A DNA stretch of 8,129 bases from Candidatus Poribacteria bacterium. Lineage in GTDB: Bacteria; Poribacteria; WGA-4E; WGA-3G. The position numbers and the translations under genes are program-made. The notes beneath the pieces were generated by a model that searched no databases, was not told the DNA's origin, and was given only the letters and a program-made list of their open reading frames with translations. Shown one piece after another: positions 1 through 6,154 of this stretch; positions within the stretch are counted from its first letter, which is position 1; each line of letters begins with the position of its first letter. Location of the stretch: contig JAPPDN010000400.1 of NCBI GenBank assembly GCA_028824575.1, positions 1 to 8,129 of the forward strand, in the 5' to 3' direction.

Positions 1-360
1 CAGATGCACCCCCGCTACAAAGAGAAGATCGGACCGGGCATTAGTGCCTTGACAGTTGACTACCATCCTGAGTTCAAGACAACGCGCGTCTTCACTATCG
101 TCCGCATTGATAAACTCAGAGAGGATTTCAGTTTTCAGAAGCCGTGGAGGAAACTACAGACAACGTTAGCAGTACCCAGAACTAACCAGCAACCCGGCGA
201 CACTAAAAAGTCCCCCGTGAGTGGCCCCGCGCCAGAACAGGAACAGAACACACTCTCTGCTGAAAAAGCCGCGTGGATTGCAAAGCTTGAATCTCGGGTA
301 ACTGCTGCAGAAAATGCGTTGTCAGGTATACGCAAAGCCATCGCAGAATTCAAGGAATAA
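1..360 (+). CDS. DCL/DUF3223-domain protein with C-terminal coiled coil, 5' end missing
   Basis: The reading frame is open to the first base of the window, and the first conserved motif begins only one codon in, so the true start lies upstream. Counting the ATG at base 4 as residue 1, residues 2-48 carry the pattern HPRYKEKIG, then VDYHPEF, then an FTIVRID strand and DFSFQKPW. This is the DCL (defective chloroplasts and leaves) / DUF3223 signature: HP...KIG.G, HPEF, R.F.VVR and DFS..K. In plants DCL acts in plastid rRNA maturation, and the same domain ends the large subunits of RNA polymerases IV and V; bacterial members have no settled role. Residues 55-82 are a polar Pro/Gln linker and residues 83-118 form a likely helix or coiled coil rich in Ala, Glu and Lys. 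The next gene starts 22 bases downstream. Family call is from motif recognition; function is not inferred. Confidence 0.7.
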   Translation, partial: QMHPRYKEKIGPGISALTVDYHPEFKTTRVFTIVRIDKLREDFSFQKPWRKLQTTLAVPRTNQQPGDTKKSPVSGPAPEQEQNTLSAEKAAWIAKLESRVTAAENALSGIRKAIAEFKE

Positions 361-382
361 GGACGCTTCGCTTACCGGAAAC

Positions 383-1351
383 ATGCGAATTGATTGTCAG
401 AGCCACATATTTCCAAACGCCTATATTGAGATCCTCGCACAAAACCCGCACCCGCCCCAAGTTATCCGTCACGGAGGTGAGGCTGTCGTTACGTACGGTG
501 ATGTTCAAACATTTCGCTTACAAGACGAGGCATACGATCCGAAACGCAAACTCAAAGACATGGACGCGGCGGGAGTCGATATGGCACTGCTCAGCACCAA
601 TATCCCTCCTCCATGTATGCTCGCACCTGAATTAGGCAACAAAGGAGCACAAGCGATTAACAATGCCATCGCTGAACTTGTGGACACATACCCAGATCGA
701 TTCGCTGGTTTAGCATGTCTGCCGTGGCAGAACCCAGATGAAGCTATAACAGAGATGCAGCGGGTGAAGCAGCTCGATTTCCGAGGGATAATGCTCTATT
801 CCCATATCGGTGGGAAACCCGTTGATGCACCGGAGTTTAGGCCGGTCTATGCATACGCCGAAACACTACAGATGCCGATTGTTATGCATCCGACCGTGCC
901 GACGTGGGGTGAAGCGATCAAAGATCACTGGATGATCGGTATGATGGGGTTACAGGTGGACAACAGTTTTGCCCTGTTGCGTTTGATTTTGAGTGGGATT
1001 CTCGAACACCATCCGCATCTACAACTCGTAGTGCCACACGTTGGAGGGATTCTACCGTATATGAGTGGTAGAATCGACCATCAGACTGAGGTATTGGGTA
1101 GAGCGAGAGATAACATAACACAACCACCGAGTGCGTATCTACAACGGATCCATTTAGACACCGTATCGCCATCAACACAAGCACTGCAGTATGCCTACGA
1201 GTTTTCCGGAGCGGAGCGTCTGTTGTTCGGGACCGACCATCCATGGGTGGATATGCCACGGTTTGTCCGTTTGATTGAGGAGATGCCCATTCCTGAAGCA
1301 GATAAGGCACGAATTTTTGGTGAGAATGCGCAAAAATTATTTGATTTATAG
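383..1351 (+). CDS. ACMSD-like amidohydrolase (amidohydrolase 2 family) with altered metal motif
   Basis: A 322-residue metal-dependent hydrolase or decarboxylase of the Amidohydrolase_2 family (TIM barrel), related to 2-amino-3-carboxymuconate-6-semialdehyde decarboxylase. Visible family landmarks are the N-terminal D4-C-Q6-S-H8 motif, R45 in the segment before the KDMDAAGVD helix, ALLST (68-72), H169 in IVMHPT, H219 in PHVGG, the strand HLDTVSPS (257-264) and D285 in LFGTDHPW. Spacing closely follows human ACMSD as I recall it (H6, H8, H174, H224, D291), so Q6 replaces the first metal-binding histidine. The ATG at 383 is chosen because the family begins within a few residues of this motif; an in-frame ATG at 314 would add 23 unrelated residues and overlap the preceding gene. 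The ribosome site is weak (AAGGA lies about 27 bases upstream). It precedes two PhyH oxygenases, suggesting a shared catabolic task. The substrate is unknown. Confidence 0.88.
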   Translation: MRIDCQSHIFPNAYIEILAQNPHPPQVIRHGGEAVVTYGDVQTFRLQDEAYDPKRKLKDMDAAGVDMALLSTNIPPPCMLAPELGNKGAQAINNAIAELVDTYPDRFAGLACLPWQNPDEAITEMQRVKQLDFRGIMLYSHIGGKPVDAPEFRPVYAYAETLQMPIVMHPTVPTWGEAIKDHWMIGMMGLQVDNSFALLRLILSGILEHHPHLQLVVPHVGGILPYMSGRIDHQTEVLGRARDNITQPPSAYLQRIHLDTVSPSTQALQYAYEFSGAERLLFGTDHPWVDMPRFVRLIEEMPIPEADKARIFGENAQKLFDL

Positions 1352-1420
1352 TAAGATATTAGGAAACTGAAAAGAGAGATTCTCGGAAACCACGCCACTG
1401 AAAGGAAGAGGGTTTACGAT

Positions 1421-2224
1421 ATGCCACACGACTTGACTAATGCCGAAAAGTTTTTCTTTGAAAATAACGGTTATCTCGTTTTGGAAAATTTTCTCGCGCC
1501 TTCACATATTGAAACACTCAGGAGTGCTCTCGCTGAAGTCATTGAGAAGCGGCGGGAAGGTGAGGAGAAAGGGTTACCCCAGACCGGGATGACACATATT
1601 CACGGCGAAAAAAGCACCCGTATCTTCTATATTCTCGGGGATCATCCGGCGTTCTTGGAACTCTTGGATTGGCAACCGATTTTGCCGTACGTCACAGGGT
1701 TGCTCAATAAGATGCCACACCACCACGCCTCGGATGCCATCATTGAAGACGGTTCGGAGTTCACGGAACGTCCGATGGGTTGGCACATTGATGGACACGA
1801 TGAAGGTTATCGTAACCTCCGCCCAATTCCGTTTTTGCAACTGAAAATTGGGTATTATCTCACGGATATGACAGAAGGCGGACAGGGGAATCTGTGGCTC
1901 ATACCGGGCAGCCACACAGCGATGTATGATCCAAACCATGAAGACCTACGGTATCCTTACGAATATCCCGGTGCACTTGAGGTCTGTGCCCCACCGGGAA
2001 GTGCGATTCTGTTTCATAATGCTGTCTGGCATTCCGCGGGTATCTTCACGAAACCGGAGGGGAGGCGTGAAATGCTCTATTACGCTTATGAACATCCGTG
2101 GATGATTGCTTCGCAAGAACATTGGGGGTATCCTAAAGATTTCTATAATAAAGAACTTTCGCCTGAACAGCGGAAGTTTTTCCACGGGTTCGTCTTTGAC
2201 CCACCAGAGCAACGATGGGGATAG
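1421..2224 (+). CDS. Phytanoyl-CoA dioxygenase (PhyH) family protein, copy 1
   Basis: A 267-residue Fe(II)/2-oxoglutarate-dependent oxygenase of the PhyH family. The double-stranded beta-helix iron site is complete: H122 and D124 in the motif GWHIDGH, and distal H204 in AVWHSAG, with R215 exactly eleven residues later as the expected 2-oxoglutarate carboxylate anchor (human phytanoyl-CoA hydroxylase uses H175, D177, H264, R275, the same spacing at the end). PGSH at 162-165 is typical of the family. The N-terminal FFFENNGYLVLENFL is the usual PhyH entry helix and strand. The ATG follows a purine-rich AAAGGAAGAGGG (1401-1412). It lies 69 bases after the amidohydrolase and 25 before the second PhyH, so the three are probably cotranscribed. 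Such enzymes hydroxylate many kinds of small molecule and seldom phytanoyl-CoA in bacteria; the substrate cannot be told. No signal peptide is seen, so it is cytoplasmic. Confidence 0.92.
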   Translation: MPHDLTNAEKFFFENNGYLVLENFLAPSHIETLRSALAEVIEKRREGEEKGLPQTGMTHIHGEKSTRIFYILGDHPAFLELLDWQPILPYVTGLLNKMPHHHASDAIIEDGSEFTERPMGWHIDGHDEGYRNLRPIPFLQLKIGYYLTDMTEGGQGNLWLIPGSHTAMYDPNHEDLRYPYEYPGALEVCAPPGSAILFHNAVWHSAGIFTKPEGRREMLYYAYEHPWMIASQEHWGYPKDFYNKELSPEQRKFFHGFVFDPPEQRWG

Positions 2225-2249
2225 TACATAACGCAAGGAGGGCACAATT

Positions 2250-3128
2250 ATGCGTTTAACCGAATCACATGTTTCGTTCTTTCATGACAACGGATATCTA
2301 TTGCTTGAAGATGTACTTGGTGAGAATGATCTGGGTCCCGTGATTGCTGAATACGAGGAAATGATCGCAGAACGCGCCGAGAAATTGCACGCCGAAGGAA
2401 AGGTGAGCAACACACACGCCGATAAACCCTTCACGGAGCGGCTGCTCCATCTCGCGAACGAGGCACAAGAAGTAACAGCGAATCTTGATATTATGCAGGC
2501 ACGCGGCGAAGCGACGTTCAACTTCCTCAAGAATCCTAAAATCCTTGACGTTGCAGAATCTTTTGTCGGGTCTGAGATTATCTGTAACCCGATCCAACAT
2601 ATCCGTGCGGTCTTACCAAAAGAGAGATCACAGCGCGCACCGACACCATGGCACCAAGACGCAGGCGTGTGCTGGCCCGATACAGATCCGTATTTTATGC
2701 TCACTGTCTGGATTCCGATTGTGGATGCGACGTTGGAAAACGGATGTCTACAAGTGATGCCGGGTAGCCATAAGATGGGACTTTACAAACACGACTGGAC
2801 CGAGGGCGGATTGGCGGTCACGCCGGAACATCAGCCGCCTAACCGCACACCGAAACCGTTGCCAATCCCAGCGGGTGGCGTTATTCTGTTCCATAATTAC
2901 ACGCTCCACAGCGCGAAACCGAACGAATCGGAGAGTGTCCGGTGGAGTTTCGATCTGCGTTATCACGACGTTTATCAACCGACGGGGAGACCCTTTTACC
3001 CTGCGTTCCTCATGCGGAGTCGTCTACGTCCGGAAGCCGGTAACACGCAATATGAAACGTGGTGTCAACGGTGGGAGTTTGCGTTAGAGAATTCTAAGGG
3101 TGCACAAGCCTATCGGTGGCCCCGGTAA
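2250..3128 (+). CDS. Phytanoyl-CoA dioxygenase (PhyH) family protein, copy 2
   Basis: A 292-residue PhyH-family Fe(II)/2-oxoglutarate oxygenase. Iron ligands are H135 and D137 (TPWHQDAG) and H220 (YTLHSAK), with R231 eleven residues after the distal histidine as the 2-oxoglutarate anchor; PGSH occurs at 171-174. The N-terminus (FFHDNGYLLLEDVL) is clearly related to copy 1, but the middle differs: residues 40-95 form a long charged helical stretch, and the pre-core segment NPIQHIRAVLPKE is of the kind seen in proteins near ectoine hydroxylase and other small-molecule PhyH members. A strong ribosome site, AAGGAGGG (2235-2242), sits 7 bases ahead of the ATG. The pairing with copy 1 suggests tandem duplication followed by divergence, and either successive oxidations or two substrates. 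The last codons overlap an alternative ATG of the DUF420 gene at 3116, but that start is not preferred. Substrate unknown. Confidence 0.92.
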   Translation: MRLTESHVSFFHDNGYLLLEDVLGENDLGPVIAEYEEMIAERAEKLHAEGKVSNTHADKPFTERLLHLANEAQEVTANLDIMQARGEATFNFLKNPKILDVAESFVGSEIICNPIQHIRAVLPKERSQRAPTPWHQDAGVCWPDTDPYFMLTVWIPIVDATLENGCLQVMPGSHKMGLYKHDWTEGGLAVTPEHQPPNRTPKPLPIPAGGVILFHNYTLHSAKPNESESVRWSFDLRYHDVYQPTGRPFYPAFLMRSRLRPEAGNTQYETWCQRWEFALENSKGAQAYRWPR

Positions 3129-3130
3129 CG

Positions 3131-3137
3131 AAAGGAG
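3131..3137 (+). promoter_or_regulatory. Ribosome binding site that fixes the DUF420 start
   Basis: AAAGGAG lies two bases after the PhyH copy 2 stop codon and five bases before an in-frame GTG at 3143. An upstream in-frame ATG at 3116 has no such site and would overlap the previous gene by 13 bases; an ATG at 3141 is out of frame and soon stops. The site therefore argues for GTG. Confidence 0.6.
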
Positions 3138-3142
3138 AAGAT

Positions 3143-3559
3143 GTGCTTGAGATCTCAGATCTGCCTACTGTCAACGCGACGCTAAACACAATCAGCGGTA
3201 TCCTGCTGACAATTGGGTATATCCTCATTCGGCAGCGGAAAATTACGGCACATAAAAACTGTATGCTCGCGGCGTTCGGTGTGTCTGTGCTTTTTCTTCT
3301 CTCTTATGTTATTTACCACTATCACGCCGGATCAAAGCCGTTTACACAGCAAGGATGGATTCGTCCTGTCTATTTTACTATCTTGATTTCGCATATTCTT
3401 TTAGCGTTTATTATAGTACCGTTGGCGTTACGCACACTCTACTTGGCGTGGCGTGAGCGATTCGATGCACACCGTCGCATCGCAAAAATTACCTTCCCGA
3501 TCTGGTTATATGTCTCGGTAACAGGCGTGATTATCTATCTGATGTTGTATCAGTTGTAG
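3143..3559 (+). CDS. DUF420 family four-helix membrane protein (YozB/CtaM-like)
   Basis: A 138-residue integral membrane protein of the DUF420 family. Four hydrophobic segments fall near residues 10-29, 41-58, 76-98 and 116-136. Family marks are the opening DLPTVNATLN, the sequence KITAHKNCMLAAF, YHYHAGS, GWIRPVYF, SHILLA, RFDAHRRIAK and LYVSVTG. Conserved histidines at H37, H59/H61, H84 and H110 lie at membrane ends, the arrangement expected for haem or metal contact. The Gram-positive relatives YozB/CtaM are linked to the activity of aa3-type haem-copper oxidase; members often lie beside cytochrome oxidase or SCO genes. None is visible here: the gene instead ends a run with two PhyH oxygenases, with a 14-base gap. 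The GTG start is chosen from the AAAGGAG at 3131. Family is secure, role inferred only from family. Confidence 0.88.
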   Translation: MLEISDLPTVNATLNTISGILLTIGYILIRQRKITAHKNCMLAAFGVSVLFLLSYVIYHYHAGSKPFTQQGWIRPVYFTILISHILLAFIIVPLALRTLYLAWRERFDAHRRIAKITFPIWLYVSVTGVIIYLMLYQL

Positions 3560-3561
3560 AA

Positions 3562-3584
3562 CCGAAGAAACTGTTCCACTTCGG
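3562..3584 (+). terminator. Candidate hairpin after the DUF420 gene
   Basis: CCGAAG (3562-3567) and CTTCGG (3579-3584) form a perfect 6-bp stem with an 11-base loop, starting three bases after the DUF420 stop codon. No T-run follows (AGAATAAAATCC), so it is a weak candidate for a factor-independent terminator; it may only protect the 3' end. Confidence 0.3.
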
Positions 3585-3590
3585 AGAATA

Positions 3591-3613
3591 AAATCCTCTA
3601 TCAAGGGGGATTT
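3591..3613 (-). terminator. Candidate terminator of the PhyH copy 3 unit, within a partial repeat
   Basis: On the minus strand AAATCCCCC and AGAGGATTT (3613 to 3591) can form a 9-bp stem with two wobble pairs and a 5-base loop, followed by TATT. It begins 28 bases after the PhyH copy 3 stop, in the gap between convergent genes. With the adjoining AACCCCT (3620-3614) it reads like one arm of a CCCCTAAATCCCCC-type dispersed repeat that I recall from several bacterial phyla; the second arm is degenerate here. Confidence 0.4.
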
Positions 3614-3641
3614 AGGGGTTAAAACACTTAGAAAAGCGAGT

Positions 3642-4544
3642 TTAATCCTGCGAATTAAACGGACGGAATCCTCGCAACATTAAGCCCCGATCACTATTAG
3701 ATTTTTTCGCTTCCTCAGCTGCCGCTGCTCGCTTCTCCGCTTCTGCCCGATTTGCTGTCGTTGTCCCACCGATGATTACAAAGTCATCTGTTCGCCGGTA
3801 GCGGTTGATGAAAATCGGACGCGGTTTGTCGGACATGTTTTGTTTGGAACCGTGTATGGTCTTGACATTAAAGAAGATTGAATCACCGGCTTTGCCTTCG
3901 ACTGGGAGCGCGCTCTCCCAGGGCCATTCATCCTCCGCCAGACCGAGATGCGAGAAGGTGTCAATATGCTTGAGTTGTCCGAGTTGGTGTGAACCCGGCA
4001 CAACGTGTAACGCCCCGTTTACCAAGTCGGTGTCTACAACATAACTCAGGATACCGACGGGGCCCTGATAGCGATGTTCAAAGTACGCAGAATCCTGATG
4101 TAGGTGTTTCGGGTGTCCGCCGACGGGTTCCTTATAGAGGCACTGCCCATTGCCGAAGATTTCCACATTCGGTCCCAGGATCGCCTCAACGATATTGGCA
4201 GTATTTTCATCGAAAGCGGATTGGAAAAACGCTGCGCTTGTCTGATAGCCTATTGACAGTACCATGATTTGTTTGTCGCGTTCGTAGCCTTCTGGTGCCG
4301 GTAAGAACAGCGTCCCGTTCGGTGTGCGCCATCCCTCAACAATCCGTTCTGCCTTGTCAAGCAATGATATAGACTCCGCTGCGGCTGCCTCAATATCTTT
4401 GTGCATCGCTTCGATATAAGGTGCCATCAGACCGCGGACGACAAGACACCCGTGTTCCTCAAAGATGTCTGCGGCTTTCTGTACATCTAATGCATCTACA
4501 GACATCTCAATATCTTCAACTGATACCTTAGGTTCTTGATTCAC
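3642..4544 (-). CDS. Phytanoyl-CoA dioxygenase (PhyH) family protein, copy 3
   Basis: A 300-residue PhyH-family Fe(II)/2-oxoglutarate oxygenase, divergent from the two on the other strand. Iron ligands are H149 and D151 (HLHQDSAY) and H231 (KTIHGSK), with R242 eleven residues on as the 2-oxoglutarate anchor. PGSH is at 183-186, and the region GNGQCLYKEP (131-140) precedes the iron site. After the barrel the chain has a short Ala/Glu/Lys/Arg-rich helix (264-281) and ends in GLMLRGFRPFNSQD, features absent from copies 1 and 2. The GTG at 4544 is preferred because AAGGAG lies 8 bases ahead; the ATG at 4571 has no ribosome site and adds only nine residues. It follows the 116-residue unknown gene by 53 bases and is probably last in a unit with XdhC. 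Substrate unknown; cytoplasmic. Confidence 0.9.
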   Translation of the reverse strand: MNQEPKVSVEDIEMSVDALDVQKAADIFEEHGCLVVRGLMAPYIEAMHKDIEAAAAESISLLDKAERIVEGWRTPNGTLFLPAPEGYERDKQIMVLSIGYQTSAAFFQSAFDENTANIVEAILGPNVEIFGNGQCLYKEPVGGHPKHLHQDSAYFEHRYQGPVGILSYVVDTDLVNGALHVVPGSHQLGQLKHIDTFSHLGLAEDEWPWESALPVEGKAGDSIFFNVKTIHGSKQNMSDKPRPIFINRYRRTDDFVIIGGTTTANRAEAEKRAAAAEEAKKSNSDRGLMLRGFRPFNSQD

Positions 4545-4552
4545 GAAATATT

Positions 4553-4558
4553 CTCCTT
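4553..4558 (-). promoter_or_regulatory. Ribosome binding site that fixes the PhyH copy 3 start
   Basis: AAGGAG on the minus strand, with 8 bases between it and the GTG at 4544. The upstream in-frame ATG at 4571 would place this site inside the coding region, so GTG is the better start. Confidence 0.6.
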
Positions 4559-4597
4559 GATTCGTAAGCATTCTGGCATCTGACGCAATGCTTATAA

Positions 4598-4948
4598 CTA
4601 CTCTTTTTCACCCCACGAAGGTCGCCTGCCTGTGAGTTCTTCGAGATAACTTGCCGTTCGGTCGACCTCTGCTTTGAGTTTCCGACTTGAACTCCGTCTC
4701 GCGGTATCTTCGGTGGTGTATCTCACTCGGTAGACCCCTTTCTTGGTTTGTTGCAGGACGAACTCACCCGGGACATTCTGATTGACATATCGGAGCATGT
4801 CGTGGAGGAGCCAATAGAGATCGGTGGACGAATACCGGAGTTTGTTGTGTGCTGACTGTTCGCTTACGCCATCAAGTGTCTGCTTTACAGCGTCAATGAC
4901 TTCGCTAAGCGTATAAGACTTGTCTTCTGACACATGAATATCATTCAT
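4598..4948 (-). CDS. Unrecognised 116-residue protein coupled to XdhC
   Basis: I do not recognise this protein. It is soluble and charged. Residues 11-30 look like a helix, 40-57 form a second helix with an aromatic face (DLYWLLHDMLRYV), 61-79 resemble a short beta hairpin (GEFVLQQ, GVYRVRYT), and 82-105 make a strongly basic then amphipathic helix (ARRSSSRKLK). No cysteine is present, so metal binding through thiolates is ruled out. The ATG lies two bases after the XdhC stop codon and uses an AGAGG inside the end of xdhC, so translation is probably coupled. The PhyH copy 3 gene follows. The strong coupling and balanced codon use suggest a real gene; the basic stretch could touch nucleic acid, but that is only a guess. 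Confidence 0.75.
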   Translation of the reverse strand: MNDIHVSEDKSYTLSEVIDAVKQTLDGVSEQSAHNKLRYSSTDLYWLLHDMLRYVNQNVPGEFVLQQTKKGVYRVRYTTEDTARRSSSRKLKAEVDRTASYLEELTGRRPSWGEKE

Positions 4949-4950
4949 TT

Positions 4951-6060
4951 TTATGCCTCTGCTATTTTGACGGTGGGCATTCGGGTAGGTTGGGTGTCGA
5001 AGGTGTGGATATTGTCAGCGGCATTTTGGATTTGGATCAACTGCGATGCGATGCTGACAGCAATCTCTGGCACGGTCTTTGAGTTAATATCTAAGCCGAT
5101 CGGTGCGTAAACCCGTTGGAGATTCTCTTTGGAAATTCCGGCTTCCATCAAATCATCGAATATCAGTTTAATTTTCCGACGGCTCCCTATTAAACCGATG
5201 TAACGGGCATCGGACTCAACGACGCTGTGTAATGCTGATTCATCGTGCTGATGTCCACGGGTGACAATTACGACATAGGTCAGTGGGGTAATCGGGTAAT
5301 TTCGGAGTTCGGTCGCGATGTCGCCAATGATGATTTGGTCTGCTTCTGGCAAGCGTTCCTTAGAGGCAAAGTCGGCGCGGTCGTCAACAATAGCGATGTC
5401 AAAATCTAACCAGCTGCCGAGATGACAGAGTGCCTGACCGACATGACCTGCGCCAGCAATGAGCAGCGTCGGACGCGGTTGCAACGGCTCCAAGAAGACT
5501 GCAGTCGAGTCGTCCTCGCGAAACAAACTTGCTTTGTTGTTTTCAAGGATGCCAGCGGTTTCCTCTTCAATCGCTGCTTCCAAAGCCAAATCGCCCAATG
5601 TACCGATGCGTTCACCCGTGGAAGCGAAAATCATCTTCATACCGACATCAACATCCTGCTTGGCACTCGTTACAACTGTGGCATAGACGAGAGGTGTTTT
5701 TTCTGCATTCAGCGTTTGGAGCCGCTCAAACATTTCGGCTTCCGCTTGGGTTTTTGGCAGGTCAATGAAGATCTTCATATTCCCGCCACAGATGAGTCCA
5801 TCGTCCCAACCGTAATCGCTGTCCAATTGAAACTCAAGGAGCCGTGGCATTCCGTCTTGCATCAACCCTATCGCTTGTCGGCGTGCTTCTGCTTCAACGC
5901 AGCCACCGCCAAGCGTGCCGATGTTCCGCAAATCGGGGAGGATAAGCAACTTTGAACCCGGTTTTTGTGGCGTGGAACCCTTCGTTTCTACGACAGTGCA
6001 GTAGGCACCGACTTGATCGGATTCAATGAGTTCTGGGATTTTTTGGTATATTTCTCGCAT
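4951..6060 (-). CDS. XdhC/CoxI family protein (molybdenum cofactor maturation factor)
   Basis: A 369-residue protein with both parts of the XdhC/CoxI family. The N-terminal XdhC_CoxI domain shows VVETKGSTPQKPGSKLLI (23-40), GTLGGGCVEAE (48-58) with C54, and LICGGNM (89-95). The C-terminal Rossmann part shows LLIAGAGHVGQAL (199-211), VDDR (225-228), VTRGHQHD (266-273), YIGLIGSRRK (287-296) and APIGLDI (319-325). Known XdhC proteins bind molybdenum cofactor, help its sulfuration and deliver it to xanthine dehydrogenase-type enzymes; CoxI relatives go with CO-dehydrogenase-like enzymes. No molybdoenzyme subunit is seen in this window, so the client must be elsewhere. The ATG matches the family's usual start although no ribosome site is clear. 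The next gene starts two bases after the stop. The last 20 residues (THTFDTQPT-like tail) are not conserved family sequence. Confidence 0.92.
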   Translation of the reverse strand: MREIYQKIPELIESDQVGAYCTVVETKGSTPQKPGSKLLILPDLRNIGTLGGGCVEAEARRQAIGLMQDGMPRLLEFQLDSDYGWDDGLICGGNMKIFIDLPKTQAEAEMFERLQTLNAEKTPLVYATVVTSAKQDVDVGMKMIFASTGERIGTLGDLALEAAIEEETAGILENNKASLFREDDSTAVFLEPLQPRPTLLIAGAGHVGQALCHLGSWLDFDIAIVDDRADFASKERLPEADQIIIGDIATELRNYPITPLTYVVIVTRGHQHDESALHSVVESDARYIGLIGSRRKIKLIFDDLMEAGISKENLQRVYAPIGLDINSKTVPEIAVSIASQLIQIQNAADNIHTFDTQPTRMPTVKIAEA

Positions 6061-6104
6061 CTTTTTTGTTGGCAGTCAGCGGTCAGTAAGTTTGTCTCTC
6101 AGAT

Positions 6105-6154
6105 CCGGTGCGGTTAGGAGGGAAACCCCCCAGCAAAAACACCGCACCTACCGG
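6105..6154. repeat. GC-rich hairpin repeat that contains a stop codon
   Basis: Arms GGTGCGGT (6107-6114) and ACCGCACC (6141-6148) form an 8-bp stem. Inside it GGAGGG (6117-6122) can pair with CCCCCC (6126-6131) across an AAA loop with one mismatch, and CCGG occurs at both outer ends (6105-6108, 6151-6154). It lies in the 87-base gap between the dehydrogenase-like gene and xdhC and covers the last codons of the former. The nested imperfect symmetry resembles dispersed palindromic repeats rather than a plain terminator; on the minus strand no T-run follows. Confidence 0.6.

Noticed and set aside
49..60. TTGACAGTTGAC as a -35 promoter element
   Set aside because: It is inside the conserved DCL-domain codons and no matching -10 box at the right distance precedes a gene.
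314..382. Upstream in-frame ATG that would lengthen the amidohydrolase by 23 residues
   Set aside because: The added residues are unrelated to the family, overlap the preceding gene and put the metal motif far from the N-terminus, unlike relatives.
918..1310. 130-codon open frame on the minus strand
   Set aside because: It is antisense to the conserved core of the amidohydrolase, has no ribosome site and reads as random sequence rich in Ser, Arg and Val.
2282..2704. 140-codon open frame on the minus strand
   Set aside because: It lies antisense to PhyH copy 2, is Ser- and Arg-rich and shows no motif.
3116..3142. ATG start for the DUF420 gene overlapping PhyH copy 2
   Set aside because: No ribosome site precedes it, whereas AAAGGAG sits just ahead of the GTG at 3143.
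3861..3872. TCTTGACATTAA as a plus-strand promoter element
   Set aside because: It falls within the PhyH copy 3 iron-site region, and no plus-strand gene follows.
4545..4571. ATG start for PhyH copy 3
   Set aside because: AAGGAG lies inside this extension and correctly placed for the GTG at 4544; nothing resembling a ribosome site precedes the ATG.
5422..5955. 177-codon open frame on the plus strand
   Set aside because: It is antisense to xdhC, whose frame has clear family motifs; the antisense product is Cys-rich and without recognisable domains.
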